A stretch of 64,000 nucleotides of DNA from an uncultured Stenotrophomonas sp. (GTDB taxonomy: Bacteria > Pseudomonadota > Gammaproteobacteria > Xanthomonadales > Xanthomonadaceae): the NCBI RefSeq assembly GCF_913778665.1, contig NZ_CAJYVQ010000004.1:1-64000 (forward strand). The letters are read 5' to 3'. Of this stretch, positions 8,851 to 19,789 are shown piece by piece. A program made the position numbers and the translations under genes. The notes below the pieces were generated by a model that was given only the letters and a program-made list of their open reading frames with translations, searched no databases and had not been told where the DNA came from. Within the stretch, counting starts at the first letter, position 1. Every line of letters starts with the position of its first letter.

Positions 8851-10560
8851 ATGACTGAGATGCTTGTCATTCTTGCCGCCAGCCTGCTGCTGGCGTGGCC
8901 GCTGGGCCTGTACCTGGCGCGGGTGATGCGCGGCACGCCGATGAAGGTCGACGTGCTGTTCAACTGGATCGAAAAACCGCTGTACAAGGTATTCGGCGTT
9001 GATCCATCGCGCGCCATGTCCTGGCGCGGCTACGTGCTGGCCTTCGTGCTCAGCAACCTGGTGGTGGCGGTGCTGACCCAGGCGGTGTTCATGACCCAGG
9101 CCTGGTTGCCGTTGAACCCGGATCAGATCCCGAACATGCGCTGGGACACCGCGCTGCACACGATGATCTCGTTCCTGACCAACACCAACCAGCAGCACTA
9201 TTCGGGCCAGGCGCAGCTGTCCTACCTCTCGCAGATGACCGGCATTACCGGCCTGCAGGTGGTGACGCCGATGATGGGCCTGGCGCTGGCGGTGGCCACG
9301 CTGCGCGCGCTGTTCTCGCGTGCGCCACAGGCTGCGGCGGCCAACGGGACCGGCGACGACCGCCAGGTCGCGGTCGGCAACTACTACGTGGACGTGGTGC
9401 GGCTCTGCGTGCGCGTCCTGCTGCCGCTGTGCCTGGTGTGGACGCTGTTGCTGACCAGCCAAGGTGTGCCGTCGACCATGGAGGGTGGCCCGCAGGCCAC
9501 GCCAATCGATGCCAGCGCCGGCATGGCCCAGCAGAAACTGCCGCTGGGACCGGTGGCGGCGATGGTTGCGGCCAAGCAGCTGGGCGCCAACGGCGGCGGC
9601 TGGTATGGGCCGAACAGCAGCTTCCCGCTCGAGAATCCGACCCCGCTGTCGAATGCGCTGGAGATCGTCGGCATCCTGCTGGTGCCGATGGCGGTGATCT
9701 TCATGATTGGCGCGTTCACCGGCCGCCGTCGCTTCGGCGCGCTGGTGTTCAGCTGCATGCTGGGCATGTCGCTGCTCTCCACCGGCGCGATGATGTGGAG
9801 CGAGGGCCATAGCGCCAGCGCCGCCACACCGCTGCTGATGGAAGGCAAGGAGGTCCGCTTCGGCGCCGACGGCACCGCGCTGTGGGCGGCGGTGACCACC
9901 CAGGTTTCCAACGGCTCGGTGAACGGCATGCACGATTCGCTGGCGCCGCTCAGTGGCGGCATCGCGATGGTCAACATGCTGGTCAGCGCGATCTGGGGCG
10001 GCATCGGCTGCGGCCTGCAGCAGTTCATCGTCTACCTGCTGCTGGGCGTGTTCCTGGCCGGGCTGATGACCGGGCGTACGCCGGAGCTGTTCGGCCGCAA
10101 GCTGGAAACCCCGCAGGTGCGCCTGCTGGCCCTGCTGGTGCTGCTGCAGCCGATCACCCTTCTGCTGTTCACCGCGATCACCCTGGCCGTACCAGGCCTG
10201 GCCGGCACCTCCAACCCGGGCTTCCATGGCATCAGCCAGGTGTTCTACGAGTACGTCTCAGCCTACGCCAACAACGGTTCGGGCTTCGAAGGGCTGGGCG
10301 ACGCCACGCTGTGGTGGAACCTGAGCTGCTCGCTGGTGCTGCTGCTGGGCCGCTTCCCGCTGCTGATCATCCCGTTGGTGGTGGCTGCGCAGCTGGCCGC
10401 CAAGCGCCAGGCGCCGGAGTCGGCCGGCAGCCTGCAGATCGAAACCCCGACCTTCGCCCTGACCCTGGTCTCGGTGATCGTCATCCTGACCGTGCTGCAG
10501 TTCATGCCGGCGCTGGTACTCGGCCCGATCGCTGACCACCTGAGCCTGGGACTGCACTGA
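8851..10560 (+). CDS. kdpA: K+-transporting ATPase channel subunit KdpA
   Basis: KdpA is the potassium-selective, channel-like subunit of the high-affinity KdpFABC pump and belongs to the superfamily of K+ transporters. The protein has 569 residues, close to the usual length, with about ten hydrophobic segments. Filter-region segments are recognisable: [28 protein letters not shown], and [13 protein letters not shown], each with the G-rich turn of a selectivity-filter loop. GGAG precedes the ATG. It is followed by kdpB after 10 bp. Expression is expected under potassium limitation through KdpDE. Confidence 0.97.
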   Translation: MTEMLVILAASLLLAWPLGLYLARVMRGTPMKVDVLFNWIEKPLYKVFGVDPSRAMSWRGYVLAFVLSNLVVAVLTQAVFMTQAWLPLNPDQIPNMRWDTALHTMISFLTNTNQQHYSGQAQLSYLSQMTGITGLQVVTPMMGLALAVATLRALFSRAPQAAAANGTGDDRQVAVGNYYVDVVRLCVRVLLPLCLVWTLLLTSQGVPSTMEGGPQATPIDASAGMAQQKLPLGPVAAMVAAKQLGANGGGWYGPNSSFPLENPTPLSNALEIVGILLVPMAVIFMIGAFTGRRRFGALVFSCMLGMSLLSTGAMMWSEGHSASAATPLLMEGKEVRFGADGTALWAAVTTQVSNGSVNGMHDSLAPLSGGIAMVNMLVSAIWGGIGCGLQQFIVYLLLGVFLAGLMTGRTPELFGRKLETPQVRLLALLVLLQPITLLLFTAITLAVPGLAGTSNPGFHGISQVFYEYVSAYANNGSGFEGLGDATLWWNLSCSLVLLLGRFPLLIIPLVVAAQLAAKRQAPESAGSLQIETPTFALTLVSVIVILTVLQFMPALVLGPIADHLSLGLH

Positions 10561-10570
10561 GGACACCGCA

Positions 10571-12628
10571 ATGAGTACCCACGCAAGTTCAATCCGTAGT
10601 TCCCATGCAGCGCGCCCTGCCCTGCTCGATGGCGCTGGCCTGCGCCGTGCACTGATCGAGGCGGTTCTGAAGCTGTCGCCGATGCACCTGGTGCGCAGCC
10701 CGGTGATGGCGGTGGTGATGGCCGGCACGATCGTGGCGGCAATCGTTACCCTGACCGGCAATGCGCCACTGGGCTTCGGCCTGGCGGTGACCGCGATCCT
10801 GCTGGTGACCGTGCTGTTCGGCAACTTCGCAGAGGCCGTGGCCGAAGCACGCGGCCGGGGCCAGGCCGCGTCACTGCGCCGCGCCCGCCAGGACCTGGTG
10901 GCACGCCGGCTGGCCGCACCGCAGCCGGATGCTGCCGAAACCCAGGTGCCGGCCGCCGAACTGCGCCCAGGCGACCACGTGATCGTCAGTGCCGGTGAAC
11001 TGGTGCCGGCCGATGGCGAGATCGTGCAGGGCCTGGCCACCATCAACGAAGCGGCGGTGACCGGCGAATCGGCACCGGTGCTGCGCGAGGCCGGCACCGA
11101 TCGTTCCGGCGTGATCGGCGGCACCAAGGTGCTGTCCGACCAGATCATCGTGCGGGTGACCGCCGAGCCGGGCCACAGCTTCCTGGACCGGATGATCGCG
11201 CTGGTGGAAGGTGCCAACCGGCAGAAGACCCCGAACGAGATCGCGCTGACCCTGCTGCTGGCGGCGATGACGCTGACCTTCCTGGTGGTGGTGGCGACGC
11301 TGCCGGCGATCGGTGCCTCCGTGGGCGTCAAGGTCGACCCGCTGTTGCTGATCGCGCTGCTGGTGTGCCTGATCCCGACCACCATCGGTGGCCTGTTGCC
11401 GGCGATCGGGATTGCCGGCATGAACCGTGCGCTGGCCGCCAACGTGCTGGCCAAGTCGGGCAAGGCGGTGGAAGTGGCCGGCGACGTCGACGTACTGCTG
11501 CTGGACAAGACCGGCACCATCACCTACGGCGACCGCCAGGCCAGCCACTTCCATCCGTTGGCCGGCGTCGATGCCAGCCAGCTGCGTGAAGCGGCGCTGC
11601 TGTCTTCGCTGGCCGACCCGACTCCGGAAGGCAAATCGATCGTGCGCCTGGCGCGCGAGCAGGGTTGCGCTACCGCCGAACCGGACCATGCCGAGTACCT
11701 GGCGTTCAGCGCGCAGACCCGGATGTCAGGCGTCGATCTGGAACACGGGCGGCAGATCCGCAAGGGTGCCGCCGATGCCATCCGCGCGCATGTGCAGTCG
11801 CTGGGCGGCAACGTGCCGGCCGAGCTGGCCGGTCGTGTCGAACAGGTTGCGCGCAACGGCGCCACCCCGCTGGTGGTGGCCGAGGGTCGCCACGTGCTGG
11901 GCGTGATCGAGTTGTCGGACGTGGTCAAGCACGGCATGCGCGAGAAGTTCGCGCAGCTGCGGGCGATGGGTATCCGCACGGTGATGATCACCGGTGACAA
12001 CCCGCTGACCGCCGCCGCCATCGCCGCCGAGGCCGGCGTCGATGACTACATCGCCGAGGCCCGCCCCGAAGACAAGCTGGCGCGCATCCGCCAGGAACAG
12101 GCCGGTGGCCGCCTGGTGGCGATGGTCGGCGACGGTACCAACGACGCGCCGGCACTGGCGCAGGCCGACATCGGCCTGGCGATGAACTCCGGCACGCAGG
12201 CGGCGAAGGAAGCCGGCAACATGGTCGACTTGGATTCGGACCCGGCCAAGCTGCTGGCGGTGGTGGAAGTGGGCAAGCAGCAGCTGATCACCCGCGGCGC
12301 GCTGACCACGTTCTCGCTGGCCAACGATGTGTCCAAGTACTTCGCGATCCTGCCGGCGCTGTTTGCCGCTGCGGTTCCGACCATGGCCGCACTGAACGTG
12401 ATGCAGCTGTCGAGCCCGCGCAACGCGGTGCTGGCGGCGCTGATCTTCAACGCCCTGGTAATTCCCGCCCTGATCCCGCTCGCCCTGCGTGGTGTGCGCT
12501 TCCGCCCGGCCACCGCCACCGCGCTGCTGCGCCGGAACATGCTGGTATACGGCCTCGGCGGCGTGCTGCTGCCGTTCGCGGCGATCAAGGCGATCGACCT
12601 CCTTCTTGTCCTGGTATTCGGCGCATGA
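10571..12628 (+). CDS. kdpB: K+-transporting P-type ATPase KdpB
   Basis: KdpB is the P-type ATPase that powers KdpA. The phosphorylated aspartate is D312 in [14 protein letters not shown]. Other P-type motifs are present: TGES (actuator domain, AVTGESAPV), TGDNPLTA, and [11 protein letters not shown] at the hinge. Its 685 residues match the family, with membrane segments at both ends of the cytoplasmic loops. The stop overlaps the kdpC start as ATGA, so B and C are translationally coupled. Confidence 0.98.
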   Translation: MSTHASSIRSSHAARPALLDGAGLRRALIEAVLKLSPMHLVRSPVMAVVMAGTIVAAIVTLTGNAPLGFGLAVTAILLVTVLFGNFAEAVAEARGRGQAASLRRARQDLVARRLAAPQPDAAETQVPAAELRPGDHVIVSAGELVPADGEIVQGLATINEAAVTGESAPVLREAGTDRSGVIGGTKVLSDQIIVRVTAEPGHSFLDRMIALVEGANRQKTPNEIALTLLLAAMTLTFLVVVATLPAIGASVGVKVDPLLLIALLVCLIPTTIGGLLPAIGIAGMNRALAANVLAKSGKAVEVAGDVDVLLLDKTGTITYGDRQASHFHPLAGVDASQLREAALLSSLADPTPEGKSIVRLAREQGCATAEPDHAEYLAFSAQTRMSGVDLEHGRQIRKGAADAIRAHVQSLGGNVPAELAGRVEQVARNGATPLVVAEGRHVLGVIELSDVVKHGMREKFAQLRAMGIRTVMITGDNPLTAAAIAAEAGVDDYIAEARPEDKLARIRQEQAGGRLVAMVGDGTNDAPALAQADIGLAMNSGTQAAKEAGNMVDLDSDPAKLLAVVEVGKQQLITRGALTTFSLANDVSKYFAILPALFAAAVPTMAALNVMQLSSPRNAVLAALIFNALVIPALIPLALRGVRFRPATATALLRRNMLVYGLGGVLLPFAAIKAIDLLLVLVFGA

Positions 12629-13275
12629 ACCGTTCTCTCTCCACTTCGACATCCCTCCCGCGCGAACCGAAGGCAGAGGCCCGCGTGGCCAACCTTCAGG
12701 ATGGCGCCAGCTGGCGCCCGGCAATCGGCCTGGGCCTTGCCACGCTGCTGCTGGCCGGTGCGGTCTATGCTGGCATCGCCACCGGCTTTGCCGGCCTTGC
12801 CTTCCCGGGCCAGGCCGAAGGCAGCCTGTTGCGCGATGGCAACGGCCAGGTGCGCGGCTCGGTGTGGCTGTCGCAGCCGTTCAGCGGTGATGGCTACTTC
12901 CAGGCGCGGCCGTCGGCGGCCAGCTACGATCCGATGGCGGCGGCCGGTTCCAACCTGGCGCGCAGCAATCCGGCCCTGGCCGAGCGTGTTGCCGCCAGCA
13001 CTGCTGCGGTGGCTGCACGCGAAGGCGTCGCGCCGGCGCAGGTGCCGGCGGATCTGGTCACCCAGTCCGGTGGCGGTCTCGACCCACAGTTGTCGCCGGC
13101 CGCAGCACAGCTGCAGATCGCACGCGTGGCCCGTGCCCGTGGCCTGCCGGTGGAACGCGTGCAGGCACTGGTGCAGGCGCATACCGAAGGCCGCCAGTGG
13201 GGCCTGTTCGGCCAGCCGCGGGTGAACGTGGTGACCTTGAACTTCGCCCTGGACCATGCGGCCAAGGCACCGTGA
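12625..13275 (+). CDS. kdpC: K+-transporting ATPase subunit KdpC
   Basis: KdpC is the single-span accessory subunit that contacts KdpB and KdpA on the periplasmic side. The membrane helix is at about residues 30-55 ([19 protein letters not shown]), followed by the conserved [28 protein letters not shown] region and [11 protein letters not shown]. The 216 aa include a slightly longer cytoplasmic N-terminus than in E. coli. The gene overlaps kdpB by 4 bp and precedes kdpD by 27 bp. Confidence 0.96.
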   Translation: MNRSLSTSTSLPREPKAEARVANLQDGASWRPAIGLGLATLLLAGAVYAGIATGFAGLAFPGQAEGSLLRDGNGQVRGSVWLSQPFSGDGYFQARPSAASYDPMAAAGSNLARSNPALAERVAASTAAVAAREGVAPAQVPADLVTQSGGGLDPQLSPAAAQLQIARVARARGLPVERVQALVQAHTEGRQWGLFGQPRVNVVTLNFALDHAAKAP

Positions 13276-13302
13276 TGCCGGCCTGCACCGGCTGCGCGCA
13301 CA

Positions 13303-15987
13303 ATGGCGGCCATGACAGCGGCTCCCATGACTGATGCACGTACCCGCCAGGCCGACGCTCTGGTCGAAGGCCTGCAACGCGAAGCGGGCGGCAAGCTGAC
13401 CGTGTTTCTCGGCGCGGCACCGGGCGTGGGCAAGACCTACACCATGCTGACCCGCGCGCAGGAACAGCTGCGGCGCGGCGTCGACCTGGTGGTCGGGCTG
13501 GTGGAGACCCACGGCCGCGCCGATACCCAGGCGCTGCTGGAGGGCCTGCCGCAGCTGCCACTGAAAGACGTGGACTACCACGGCCGTGTGCTGCAGGAGA
13601 TGGACCTGGATGCCGTGCTCGCACGGCAGCCGGCGCTGGTGCTGGTGGACGAACTGGCCCACCGCAATGTACCGGGCAGCCGCCACGAGCGGCGCTGGCA
13701 GGACGTGATGGAGCTGCTGGACGCCGGCATCGACGTCTGGACCACGGTCAACATCCAGCATCTGGAAAGCCTCAACGACGTGGTGATGCGCATCACCGGC
13801 GTGCGCGTCAGCGAGACCGTGCCGGACGGCGTGCTCGACCGCCTGCACGACATCGTGCTGGTCGACCTGCCACCGCGCGAACTGATCGCACGCCTGCAGC
13901 AAGGCAAGGTCTATGTGCCCGAACAAGCGGCGCAGGCACTGCAGGCGTTCTTCTCTCCCGCCAACCTGACCGCGCTGCGCGAACTGGCGATGCAGGAGGC
14001 CGCCGATCGCGTCGACAGCAGCCTGCGCGAGACCCGTGCCGCGCGCGGCGAGGCCAACCTGCCACTGCGCCGCGGCGTGCTGGTGGCGATCGACGGCGGC
14101 GGCCAGAGCGAATACCTGGTGCGCGTGGCACGTCGCATTGCCGAGCGCCGCGACGCACCGTGGACCGTGGTGACCGTGCAGGGGCGGCGCCAGGATGAAG
14201 CCACGCGGCGGGAGATCGATGCCGCCTTCGCGCTGGCACGGCGGCTGGGCGGCGACGCCGAACTGCTGCACGGCTCAAGCATCGCCGATGCTCTGCTCGA
14301 CCATGCCGCGCACAACGGCGTATCGACCCTGGTGCTCGGCCGTACCCGCGAGCGGCCACTGGCACGGATGTTCAACCGCACCTTGACCCAGCAGCTGATC
14401 CAGCGCGGCGCGCATTACGAGATCACCATCATCAGCACCCCGCAGGCGCGTGCGCGTTCGCGCCGCGAAGGCCTGCTGCCGGCAGCGCGCGGCATCAGCT
14501 ACGAGCCGGTGCAGGCACTGGTCGCCACCGCGCTGGCCTGTGCGGTGGCATGGCTGGCCGAACGCTGGGTGGGCATGGCCGATCTGTCGATGGTGTTCAT
14601 CGTCGCGGTGGTACTGGTGGCTGCACGCACGCGCGCCAGCGTAGCGGTCATGGCGGCGATCCTATGCTTCCTGGCCTACAACTTCCTGTTCATCGCACCG
14701 CGCTTCACCTTCGCCATCGGGGCGCGCCAGGGCGTGATCACCGTATTTCTGTTCCTGGCCGCGGCGCTGGTAGCCGGACGCCTGGCCTCGCGGCTGCGCA
14801 TGCAGGTGATCGCGTTGCGTGCGGCCAACCGCCACGCGCGTGCGCGCCAGCAGCTGGGACGGCAGCTGGCCAGCGCGGCGGGCAATGGCGAGGTGGCACA
14901 GGCCGGGCGATTGGCGCTGGAACAGGCGATGGACGTTCCGGCGTGGCTGCGGATCGGCGCCGACACTGCATCCGGTGGCCGTTCGCAGCCGGGCGATACC
15001 GATCTGGCCGCGGCCGACTGGGCCCTGCGCCACGGCCAGCCCAGCGGCCGCTTCACCGATACCCTGGCCGGTGCACAGTGGTGGTTCCTGCCGCTGCTGG
15101 ATGGCGAGGACCGCGCGATCGGCGTGGCCGGCCTTTACCTGCCCGGCGCCCAGGCGCGCCTGCTGCCCGAGCAGCGCCAGCTGGCCGAAGCGATGGTGGA
15201 TGACATCGCGCAGGCCGCGCTTCGCACGCGGCTGGTGGCCGAACTGGAGCAGGCGCACGTCAGCAACGAGACCGAGCGGCTGCGTTCGGCGCTGCTCTCG
15301 TCGGTATCGCATGACCTGCGCTCGCCGCTGGCCGCGATGATCGGCTCGGCCGACAGCCTGGCCAGCTACGGCGCGGCGATGGATACCACCGACCGCCGTG
15401 CCCTGCTGGACACCATCCTGGTCGAAGGCGAGCGGCTGGACCGCTACATCCAGAATCTGCTGGACATGACCCGGCTCGGCCATGAAGGGCTGAAGATCAA
15501 CCGCGACTGGATCGGCGTGGACGAACTGATCGGTTCGGCGGCGCGGCGCCTGCAGCGCTACCAGCCGAAGGTGCGGCTGGAGCTGGACATCCCGGCCACG
15601 CTGGCGCCGATCTGGGTGCACCCGGCGCTGGTCGAGCAGGCGGTGTTCAACGTGATGGAGAACGCGGCCAAGTTTTCGCCACCCGAGGCTGCCGTGCAGG
15701 TGCACGCACGCGAGCTGGACGGCGAGCTGCGCATCGACGTGATCGATGCCGGCCCGGGTATTCCCGATGACGAACGTGCGCGCATCTTCGACATGTTCTA
15801 CAGCGTCGAGCGCGGCGACCGCGGCCGCCACGGCACTGGCCTGGGCCTGACCATCTGCCAAGGCATGATCGGCGCGCATGGCGGCAGCGTGCAGGCGCTG
15901 CCCGGACGCGAAGGTCGCGGTACCCTGATCCGCATCACCCTGCCGCTGCTCAAGCCAGCCTCCCACGATGAGCCCGACTCCGATTGA
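13303..15987 (+). CDS. kdpD: Sensor histidine kinase KdpD
   Basis: KdpD senses low potassium or ionic stress and controls KdpE phosphorylation. Domain order: N-terminal KdpD domain with a Walker A (GAAPGVGKT, about residues 37-45) and ELAHRNVPGSRH; a Usp-like domain (about 250-370); four membrane helices around 400-500; a GAF-like segment; a HisKA with the phosphorylated His at about 670 (SVSHDLRSPLAAMIGS); and an HATPase end (NVMENAAKFSPP, DAGPGIPDDE, GTGLGLTIC). Its 894 residues match the family. The start is uncertain among ATGs at 13303, 13312 and 13327. The 3' end overlaps kdpE by 20 bp. Confidence 0.96.
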   Translation: MAAMTAAPMTDARTRQADALVEGLQREAGGKLTVFLGAAPGVGKTYTMLTRAQEQLRRGVDLVVGLVETHGRADTQALLEGLPQLPLKDVDYHGRVLQEMDLDAVLARQPALVLVDELAHRNVPGSRHERRWQDVMELLDAGIDVWTTVNIQHLESLNDVVMRITGVRVSETVPDGVLDRLHDIVLVDLPPRELIARLQQGKVYVPEQAAQALQAFFSPANLTALRELAMQEAADRVDSSLRETRAARGEANLPLRRGVLVAIDGGGQSEYLVRVARRIAERRDAPWTVVTVQGRRQDEATRREIDAAFALARRLGGDAELLHGSSIADALLDHAAHNGVSTLVLGRTRERPLARMFNRTLTQQLIQRGAHYEITIISTPQARARSRREGLLPAARGISYEPVQALVATALACAVAWLAERWVGMADLSMVFIVAVVLVAARTRASVAVMAAILCFLAYNFLFIAPRFTFAIGARQGVITVFLFLAAALVAGRLASRLRMQVIALRAANRHARARQQLGRQLASAAGNGEVAQAGRLALEQAMDVPAWLRIGADTASGGRSQPGDTDLAAADWALRHGQPSGRFTDTLAGAQWWFLPLLDGEDRAIGVAGLYLPGAQARLLPEQRQLAEAMVDDIAQAALRTRLVAELEQAHVSNETERLRSALLSSVSHDLRSPLAAMIGSADSLASYGAAMDTTDRRALLDTILVEGERLDRYIQNLLDMTRLGHEGLKINRDWIGVDELIGSAARRLQRYQPKVRLELDIPATLAPIWVHPALVEQAVFNVMENAAKFSPPEAAVQVHARELDGELRIDVIDAGPGIPDDERARIFDMFYSVERGDRGRHGTGLGLTICQGMIGAHGGSVQALPGREGRGTLIRITLPLLKPASHDEPDSD

Positions 15988-16681
15988 TGCCAGCGTGCCG
16001 GCCGCGCGCGTGCTGGTGATCGATGATGAAACCCAGATCCGCCGGTTCCTGGACATCAGCCTGCGCGCGCAGGGTTACCAGGTGCGGCAGGCGGCGACCG
16101 GCCAGGAAGGCCTGCAACTGGCCGCCAGCGAAGACATGGACCTGGTGATCCTGGATATCGGCCTGCCGGACATGGAAGGCCACGAGGTGCTGCAGCAGCT
16201 GCGGCAGTGGAGCCAGGTGCCGGTGATCATGCTGACCGTGCGGGCGGGCGAAGCCGAGAAGGTGCGCGCACTGGATACCGGCGCCAACGACTATGTGACC
16301 AAACCGTTCGGCACGCAGGAGCTGATGGCGCGTGTGCGGGCGCTGCTGCGCACGCGCAGCGTGCCGACCGATGGCACACCGCCGGTGTTCGACGACGGCC
16401 ACCTGCACGTGGACCTGGTGCGCCGCGAAGTGGCGCTGGACGGCGAGCCGGTGGCGCTGACCCGCAAGGAATACGCGCTGCTGTCGCTGCTGCTGCGCAA
16501 TGCCGGGCGGGTGGTCACCCAGCCGCAGATCCTGCAGGAAATCTGGGGCCCGACCCACCAGCACGACACCCATTACCTGCGCATCCTGGTCGGCAAGCTG
16601 CGGCACAAGCTGGGCGATTCGGCGCTGGATTCGCGTTATCTGTTCACCGAACCGGGCGTGGGGCTGCGGTTCAAGGGGTGA
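15968..16681 (+). CDS. kdpE: OmpR-family response regulator KdpE
   Basis: KdpE is the DNA-binding partner of KdpD that activates kdpFABC. The receiver is complete: D19/D20, phospho-acceptor D63 (VILDIGLPD) and K112 (VTKPFG). A winged-helix domain follows (LTRKEYALLSLLLRNAGRVV, then LRILVGKLRHKLGD). The 237-residue length is usual. The gene begins inside the end of kdpD, showing coupling. It is the last gene of the locus, and SMAG repeats follow at once. Confidence 0.97.
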   Translation: MSPTPIDASVPAARVLVIDDETQIRRFLDISLRAQGYQVRQAATGQEGLQLAASEDMDLVILDIGLPDMEGHEVLQQLRQWSQVPVIMLTVRAGEAEKVRALDTGANDYVTKPFGTQELMARVRALLRTRSVPTDGTPPVFDDGHLHVDLVRREVALDGEPVALTRKEYALLSLLLRNAGRVVTQPQILQEIWGPTHQHDTHYLRILVGKLRHKLGDSALDSRYLFTEPGVGLRFKG

Positions 16682-16685
16682 GAGT

Positions 16686-16781
16686 GTGCCGGCCAACGGT
16701 CGGCACCCATCAGACAAGCGAATTCGGAAGAGCGTCCACGCATGGCGTGGACCTACCGTGTCGACCAAGGTCGGCACCTAC
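16686..16781. repeat. Cluster of three SMAG/REP-like palindromes
   Basis: Units are GTGCCG/CGGCAC at 16686-16706, CCACGC/GCGTGG ending CTAC at 16735-16756, and GTCGACC/GGTCGGC ending CTAC at 16758-16781. They lie between the convergent kdpE and algC genes, where they may act as a transcription or mRNA-end barrier. Confidence 0.7.
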
Positions 16782-16844
16782 CAACAGCTCCAGGAAATTG
16801 TCAGAGGTGGGGCGGTGTCGGAATGCGGGGTGTCAGCCGCATGG

Positions 16845-16925
16845 GCCCGAGGCATGCCTCGGGCGGATTGGGCAGGACGCCCACCCCGGTCTTGCCGTGT
16901 GCGCAGGACAGCGCACACGAGCAAG
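16845..16925. terminator. Two GC-rich hairpins downstream of algC
   Basis: A perfect 20-bp palindrome (CCCGAGGC/GCCTCGGG, 16845-16864) and a long hairpin at 16891-16925 with a GTGTGCGC/GCGCACAC core extended by CTTGC/GCAAG across a one-base bulge. Neither has a T tract, so they may be transcript-end stabilisers more than classic terminators. Position fits the 3' end of the algC transcript. Confidence 0.45.
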
Positions 16926-16954
16926 CGGCTGCCAAGCCCCCCGGGACGGGTTGC

Positions 16955-19303
16955 TCAGAACCCCAGCGGGGTGTCGCCCAGCACCGGTTGCAGCTGGCTG
17001 CGGAACAGCGCCTGGATGCGTTCCAGTGCCGCCTCGTCGTTGCCCTCGAAGCGCAACACCAGCACCGGCGTGGTGTTGGACGCACGCACCAGCCCCCAGC
17101 CATCGGGGAAATCCACGCGCAGGCCATCGATGGTAGACAGGCGGCCGCCCACATACGGGTTGTCCGGCGACTGTGCCGCCGCCACCAGCATCGCCACCAG
17201 CGCATGCGGCGTGCCTTCGGCCACCGGCACCTTCAGTTCCGGCGTCGCCACCGTCTCGGGCAGCTCGGCCAGCACCTCGGCCGGGGGTTCCTCGCGCTGG
17301 GCCAGGATCTCCAGCAGGCGCGCAGCGGCGTACAGGCCGTCGTCGAAACCGAACCAGCGTTCCTTGAAGAAGAAGTGGCCGCTCATCTCGCCGGCCAGCT
17401 CGGCATCGGTCTCGCGCATCTTCGCCTTCATCAGCGAATGCCCGGTCTTCCACATCAACGGGCTGCCACCATTGCGCAGCACGTGGTCGGACAGCTTGCC
17501 GGTGCACTTCACGTCGTAGATCACCATCGCGCCCGGGTTGCGCATCAGCACATCGGCAGCGAACAGCATCAGCAGGCGGTCGGCATAGATGATCCTGCCT
17601 TCGCCGGTGACCACGCCCAGGCGGTCGCCGTCGCCATCGAAGGCCACGCCGAGGTCGGCACCGAAGCGCTTCACCGTCTGCACCAGGTCTTCCAGGTTGG
17701 CCGGTTCGCTGGGGTCGGGGTGATGATTGGGGAAGCTGCCGTCGACGTCGCAGTACAGCGGAATGACCTCGGCGCCGATCGCTTCCAGCAGCTGCGGTGC
17801 GAGCGCGCCGGCGACGCCGTTGCCGGCATCGGCCACCACCTTCAACGGGCGGTCCAGCTGCACGTCATCGGCGATACGCTGGATGTAGTCGGCACCGACG
17901 TCGCGCTGCTGGTAATCGCCCGGCTCGGCGGCCTGCACCAGGCAGCCCTCGACGATGCGCCGGTAGAGATCGGTGATGGCATCACCGGACAGCGTCTCGC
18001 CGCCGATGACCACCTTGAAGCCGTTGTACTCGGGCGGGTTGTGGCTGCCGGTCACCGCCACGCAGGTACCGGTGCGCAGGTGGAACGCGGCGTAGTACAC
18101 CACCGGCGTCGGCGCCAGGCCGATATCGATCACCGAGCAGCCGGCGCGGCGCAGGCCCTCGGCCAGGCCAGCGGCCAGCTCCGGCCCGGACAGGCGGCCG
18201 TCGCGGCCGATCACCACTTCGCGCAGGCCCTGTTCCAGCGCCACGGTGCCGATCGCCTGGCCGATCAGCGCGGCGGTCTTCGGTGTCAGTTCGCTGCCGA
18301 CTACGCCACGGACGTCGTAGGCGCGGAAGATGCCGGCGGCCAGTTCCTCGGCCGGCACCGGTGGCGGCGGCGGCGGCGCGCTTTCCTCACTGCTGACCGC
18401 TGCGGCCACCGGCGGCGGCGCCATCTGCAGGCTCTCGCTCAGGGTAGGGCCGTGGTCGGCATCGGTCACCGCGGCGCGTCGCGGCAGCGGCAGGTTCTTC
18501 GGCAGGCGGCCACGCCCGACCACCAGCAACACTGCAATGAAGGCCAACAGCAGCGCAACGATGGCGCTGGCCAGCGCGCCCAGGCCCAGCGGCCCGGCGT
18601 CGACGTTCGGCACGGCGGCGACCAGTCGCAGCGGCGTACCGGCAACCGGGCGCGCCAGTGTCTCGGCGCTTTGGGCCAAACCGGCGTCGCCCTGGGTCAC
18701 CAGATCGTACGCGCCCTGGCGCAAGCCGAGGAACCCGGCCGACGGCGCGCTCACCTGGTCCAGCGGCGCGGTCAGCCGCAGCAACGGTTGGCGCACGTAG
18801 ACCACCGCTGGCCCGAGGCTGCCCAGCTGCACCGGTGCCGCCAGGCCGAGGCGATTGCCGCCACCATCGCGGACCACGCGCAGGCCCGGCTTGGCACTGG
18901 CCAGCGCCGCCTCCAGTAGCGCCAGGCGGGCGTAACCGAAGCGGGCAGGTTCGGCATAGGCCGCGGCCAGATCGGCGGTCAGCACCTCGACCTGCTCGAC
19001 CCCGGTCCAGCTCTCGCGCACGGCCAGCGCGGCCGCAGCGGCATCGCCGGCCTGCAGCGCCTGCTGCACCCGTTCGTTCTTCAACTGTTGCTGCAGCTGT
19101 TTCAGCTGGCCCCTGGCGGCCTCCTGCAGCCCCAGCACGGCCTGGTCACGCGCGGCTTCCAGCGCCTGGCCATTGGCCTCCTGCCGCCATTGCTGCACCG
19201 CGCTCCATCCGAACCAGCCGGCCAGCAGGACCAGCAGCACGCCCAGCAGTGGCGCACCACGACCCAAAGACCGTCCCCGCTGTCTTTCCCCGATGCCGCT
19301 CAT
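16955..19303 (-). CDS. algC: Phosphomannomutase/phosphoglucomutase with membrane-anchored N-terminal extension
   Basis: This enzyme interconverts 6-phospho and 1-phospho forms of mannose and glucose, supplying sugar nucleotides for LPS and exopolysaccharide. The catalytic part is the last ~450 of 782 residues: phosphoserine loop TGSHNPPEYNG, metal loop AFDGDGDRLG, sugar loop GEMSGHFFF, phosphate-binding RASNTTPVL. The first ~330 residues are an extra module: one membrane helix (about 18-35), a probable periplasmic coiled region, a second helix (about 245-265), then a proline-rich linker. Long versions of this kind occur next to dut-coaBC in Pseudomonas and xanthomonads, as here. dut follows upstream by 12 bp. 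Confidence 0.93.
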   Translation of the reverse strand: MSGIGERQRGRSLGRGAPLLGVLLVLLAGWFGWSAVQQWRQEANGQALEAARDQAVLGLQEAARGQLKQLQQQLKNERVQQALQAGDAAAAALAVRESWTGVEQVEVLTADLAAAYAEPARFGYARLALLEAALASAKPGLRVVRDGGGNRLGLAAPVQLGSLGPAVVYVRQPLLRLTAPLDQVSAPSAGFLGLRQGAYDLVTQGDAGLAQSAETLARPVAGTPLRLVAAVPNVDAGPLGLGALASAIVALLLAFIAVLLVVGRGRLPKNLPLPRRAAVTDADHGPTLSESLQMAPPPVAAAVSSEESAPPPPPPVPAEELAAGIFRAYDVRGVVGSELTPKTAALIGQAIGTVALEQGLREVVIGRDGRLSGPELAAGLAEGLRRAGCSVIDIGLAPTPVVYYAAFHLRTGTCVAVTGSHNPPEYNGFKVVIGGETLSGDAITDLYRRIVEGCLVQAAEPGDYQQRDVGADYIQRIADDVQLDRPLKVVADAGNGVAGALAPQLLEAIGAEVIPLYCDVDGSFPNHHPDPSEPANLEDLVQTVKRFGADLGVAFDGDGDRLGVVTGEGRIIYADRLLMLFAADVLMRNPGAMVIYDVKCTGKLSDHVLRNGGSPLMWKTGHSLMKAKMRETDAELAGEMSGHFFFKERWFGFDDGLYAAARLLEILAQREEPPAEVLAELPETVATPELKVPVAEGTPHALVAMLVAAAQSPDNPYVGGRLSTIDGLRVDFPDGWGLVRASNTTPVLVLRFEGNDEAALERIQALFRSQLQPVLGDTPLGF

Positions 19304-19315
19304 CGCTGTCCCCCG

Positions 19316-19789
19316 TCAACGCACCCCGGTATGGCCGAATCCACCCGTTCCCCGCACGCTGTCGGTGAAAGTATCCACTACCTGCAGGCTGACACGGGCA
19401 ATCGGCACGATCACCAGCTGTGCGATGCGATCGCCCGGCTCGATGGTGAACCCCTCACGGCCGCGGTTCCACACGCTGATCAGCAGCGGCCCCTGGTAAT
19501 CGGCGTCGATCAGGCCAGTGCCGTTGCCGAGCACGATGCCGTGGCGGTGGCCCAGCCCCGAACGCGGCAGGATCACCGCGCACAGGTTCGGGTCGGCGAT
19601 ATGGATGGCCAGGCCGCTGGGCACCAGCGCTGTATCGCCCGGCTGCAGGGTCAGCGCGGTATCGAGCGCGGCGCGCAGGTCCATGCCGGCGCTGGCTTCG
19701 GTGGCGTACGCCGGTAGCGGCCAGCTGTCGCCGAAGCGCGGATCAAGCAGCTTGACCTGCAGCGGTTGGGAAGTGAAAGCCTGGGTCAT
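19316..19789 (-). CDS. dut: Deoxyuridine 5'-triphosphate nucleotidohydrolase (dUTPase)
   Basis: Dut hydrolyses dUTP to dUMP and pyrophosphate, keeping uracil out of DNA. The trimeric dUTPase motifs are visible: ASAGMDLRA (I), [10 protein letters not shown] (II), [13 protein letters not shown] (III), [11 protein letters not shown] (IV) and the glycine-rich C-terminal arm [11 protein letters not shown] (V). Length 157 aa is normal. Its start overlaps the end of coaBC by 4 bp, and algC follows, forming a coaBC-dut-algC operon. Confidence 0.97.
   Translation of the reverse strand: MTQAFTSQPLQVKLLDPRFGDSWPLPAYATEASAGMDLRAALDTALTLQPGDTALVPSGLAIHIADPNLCAVILPRSGLGHRHGIVLGNGTGLIDADYQGPLLISVWNRGREGFTIEPGDRIAQLVIVPIARVSLQVVDTFTDSVRGTGGFGHTGVR

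Noticed and set aside
12046-14271. A 741-codon open frame on the minus strand over kdpB-kdpC-kdpD
   Set aside because: Crosses three real genes of the kdp operon on the other strand and has no recognisable domain.
16742-18919. A 725-codon open frame on the plus strand over algC
   Set aside because: Antisense to a gene with all catalytic motifs; translation is Q, H and R rich with no domain.
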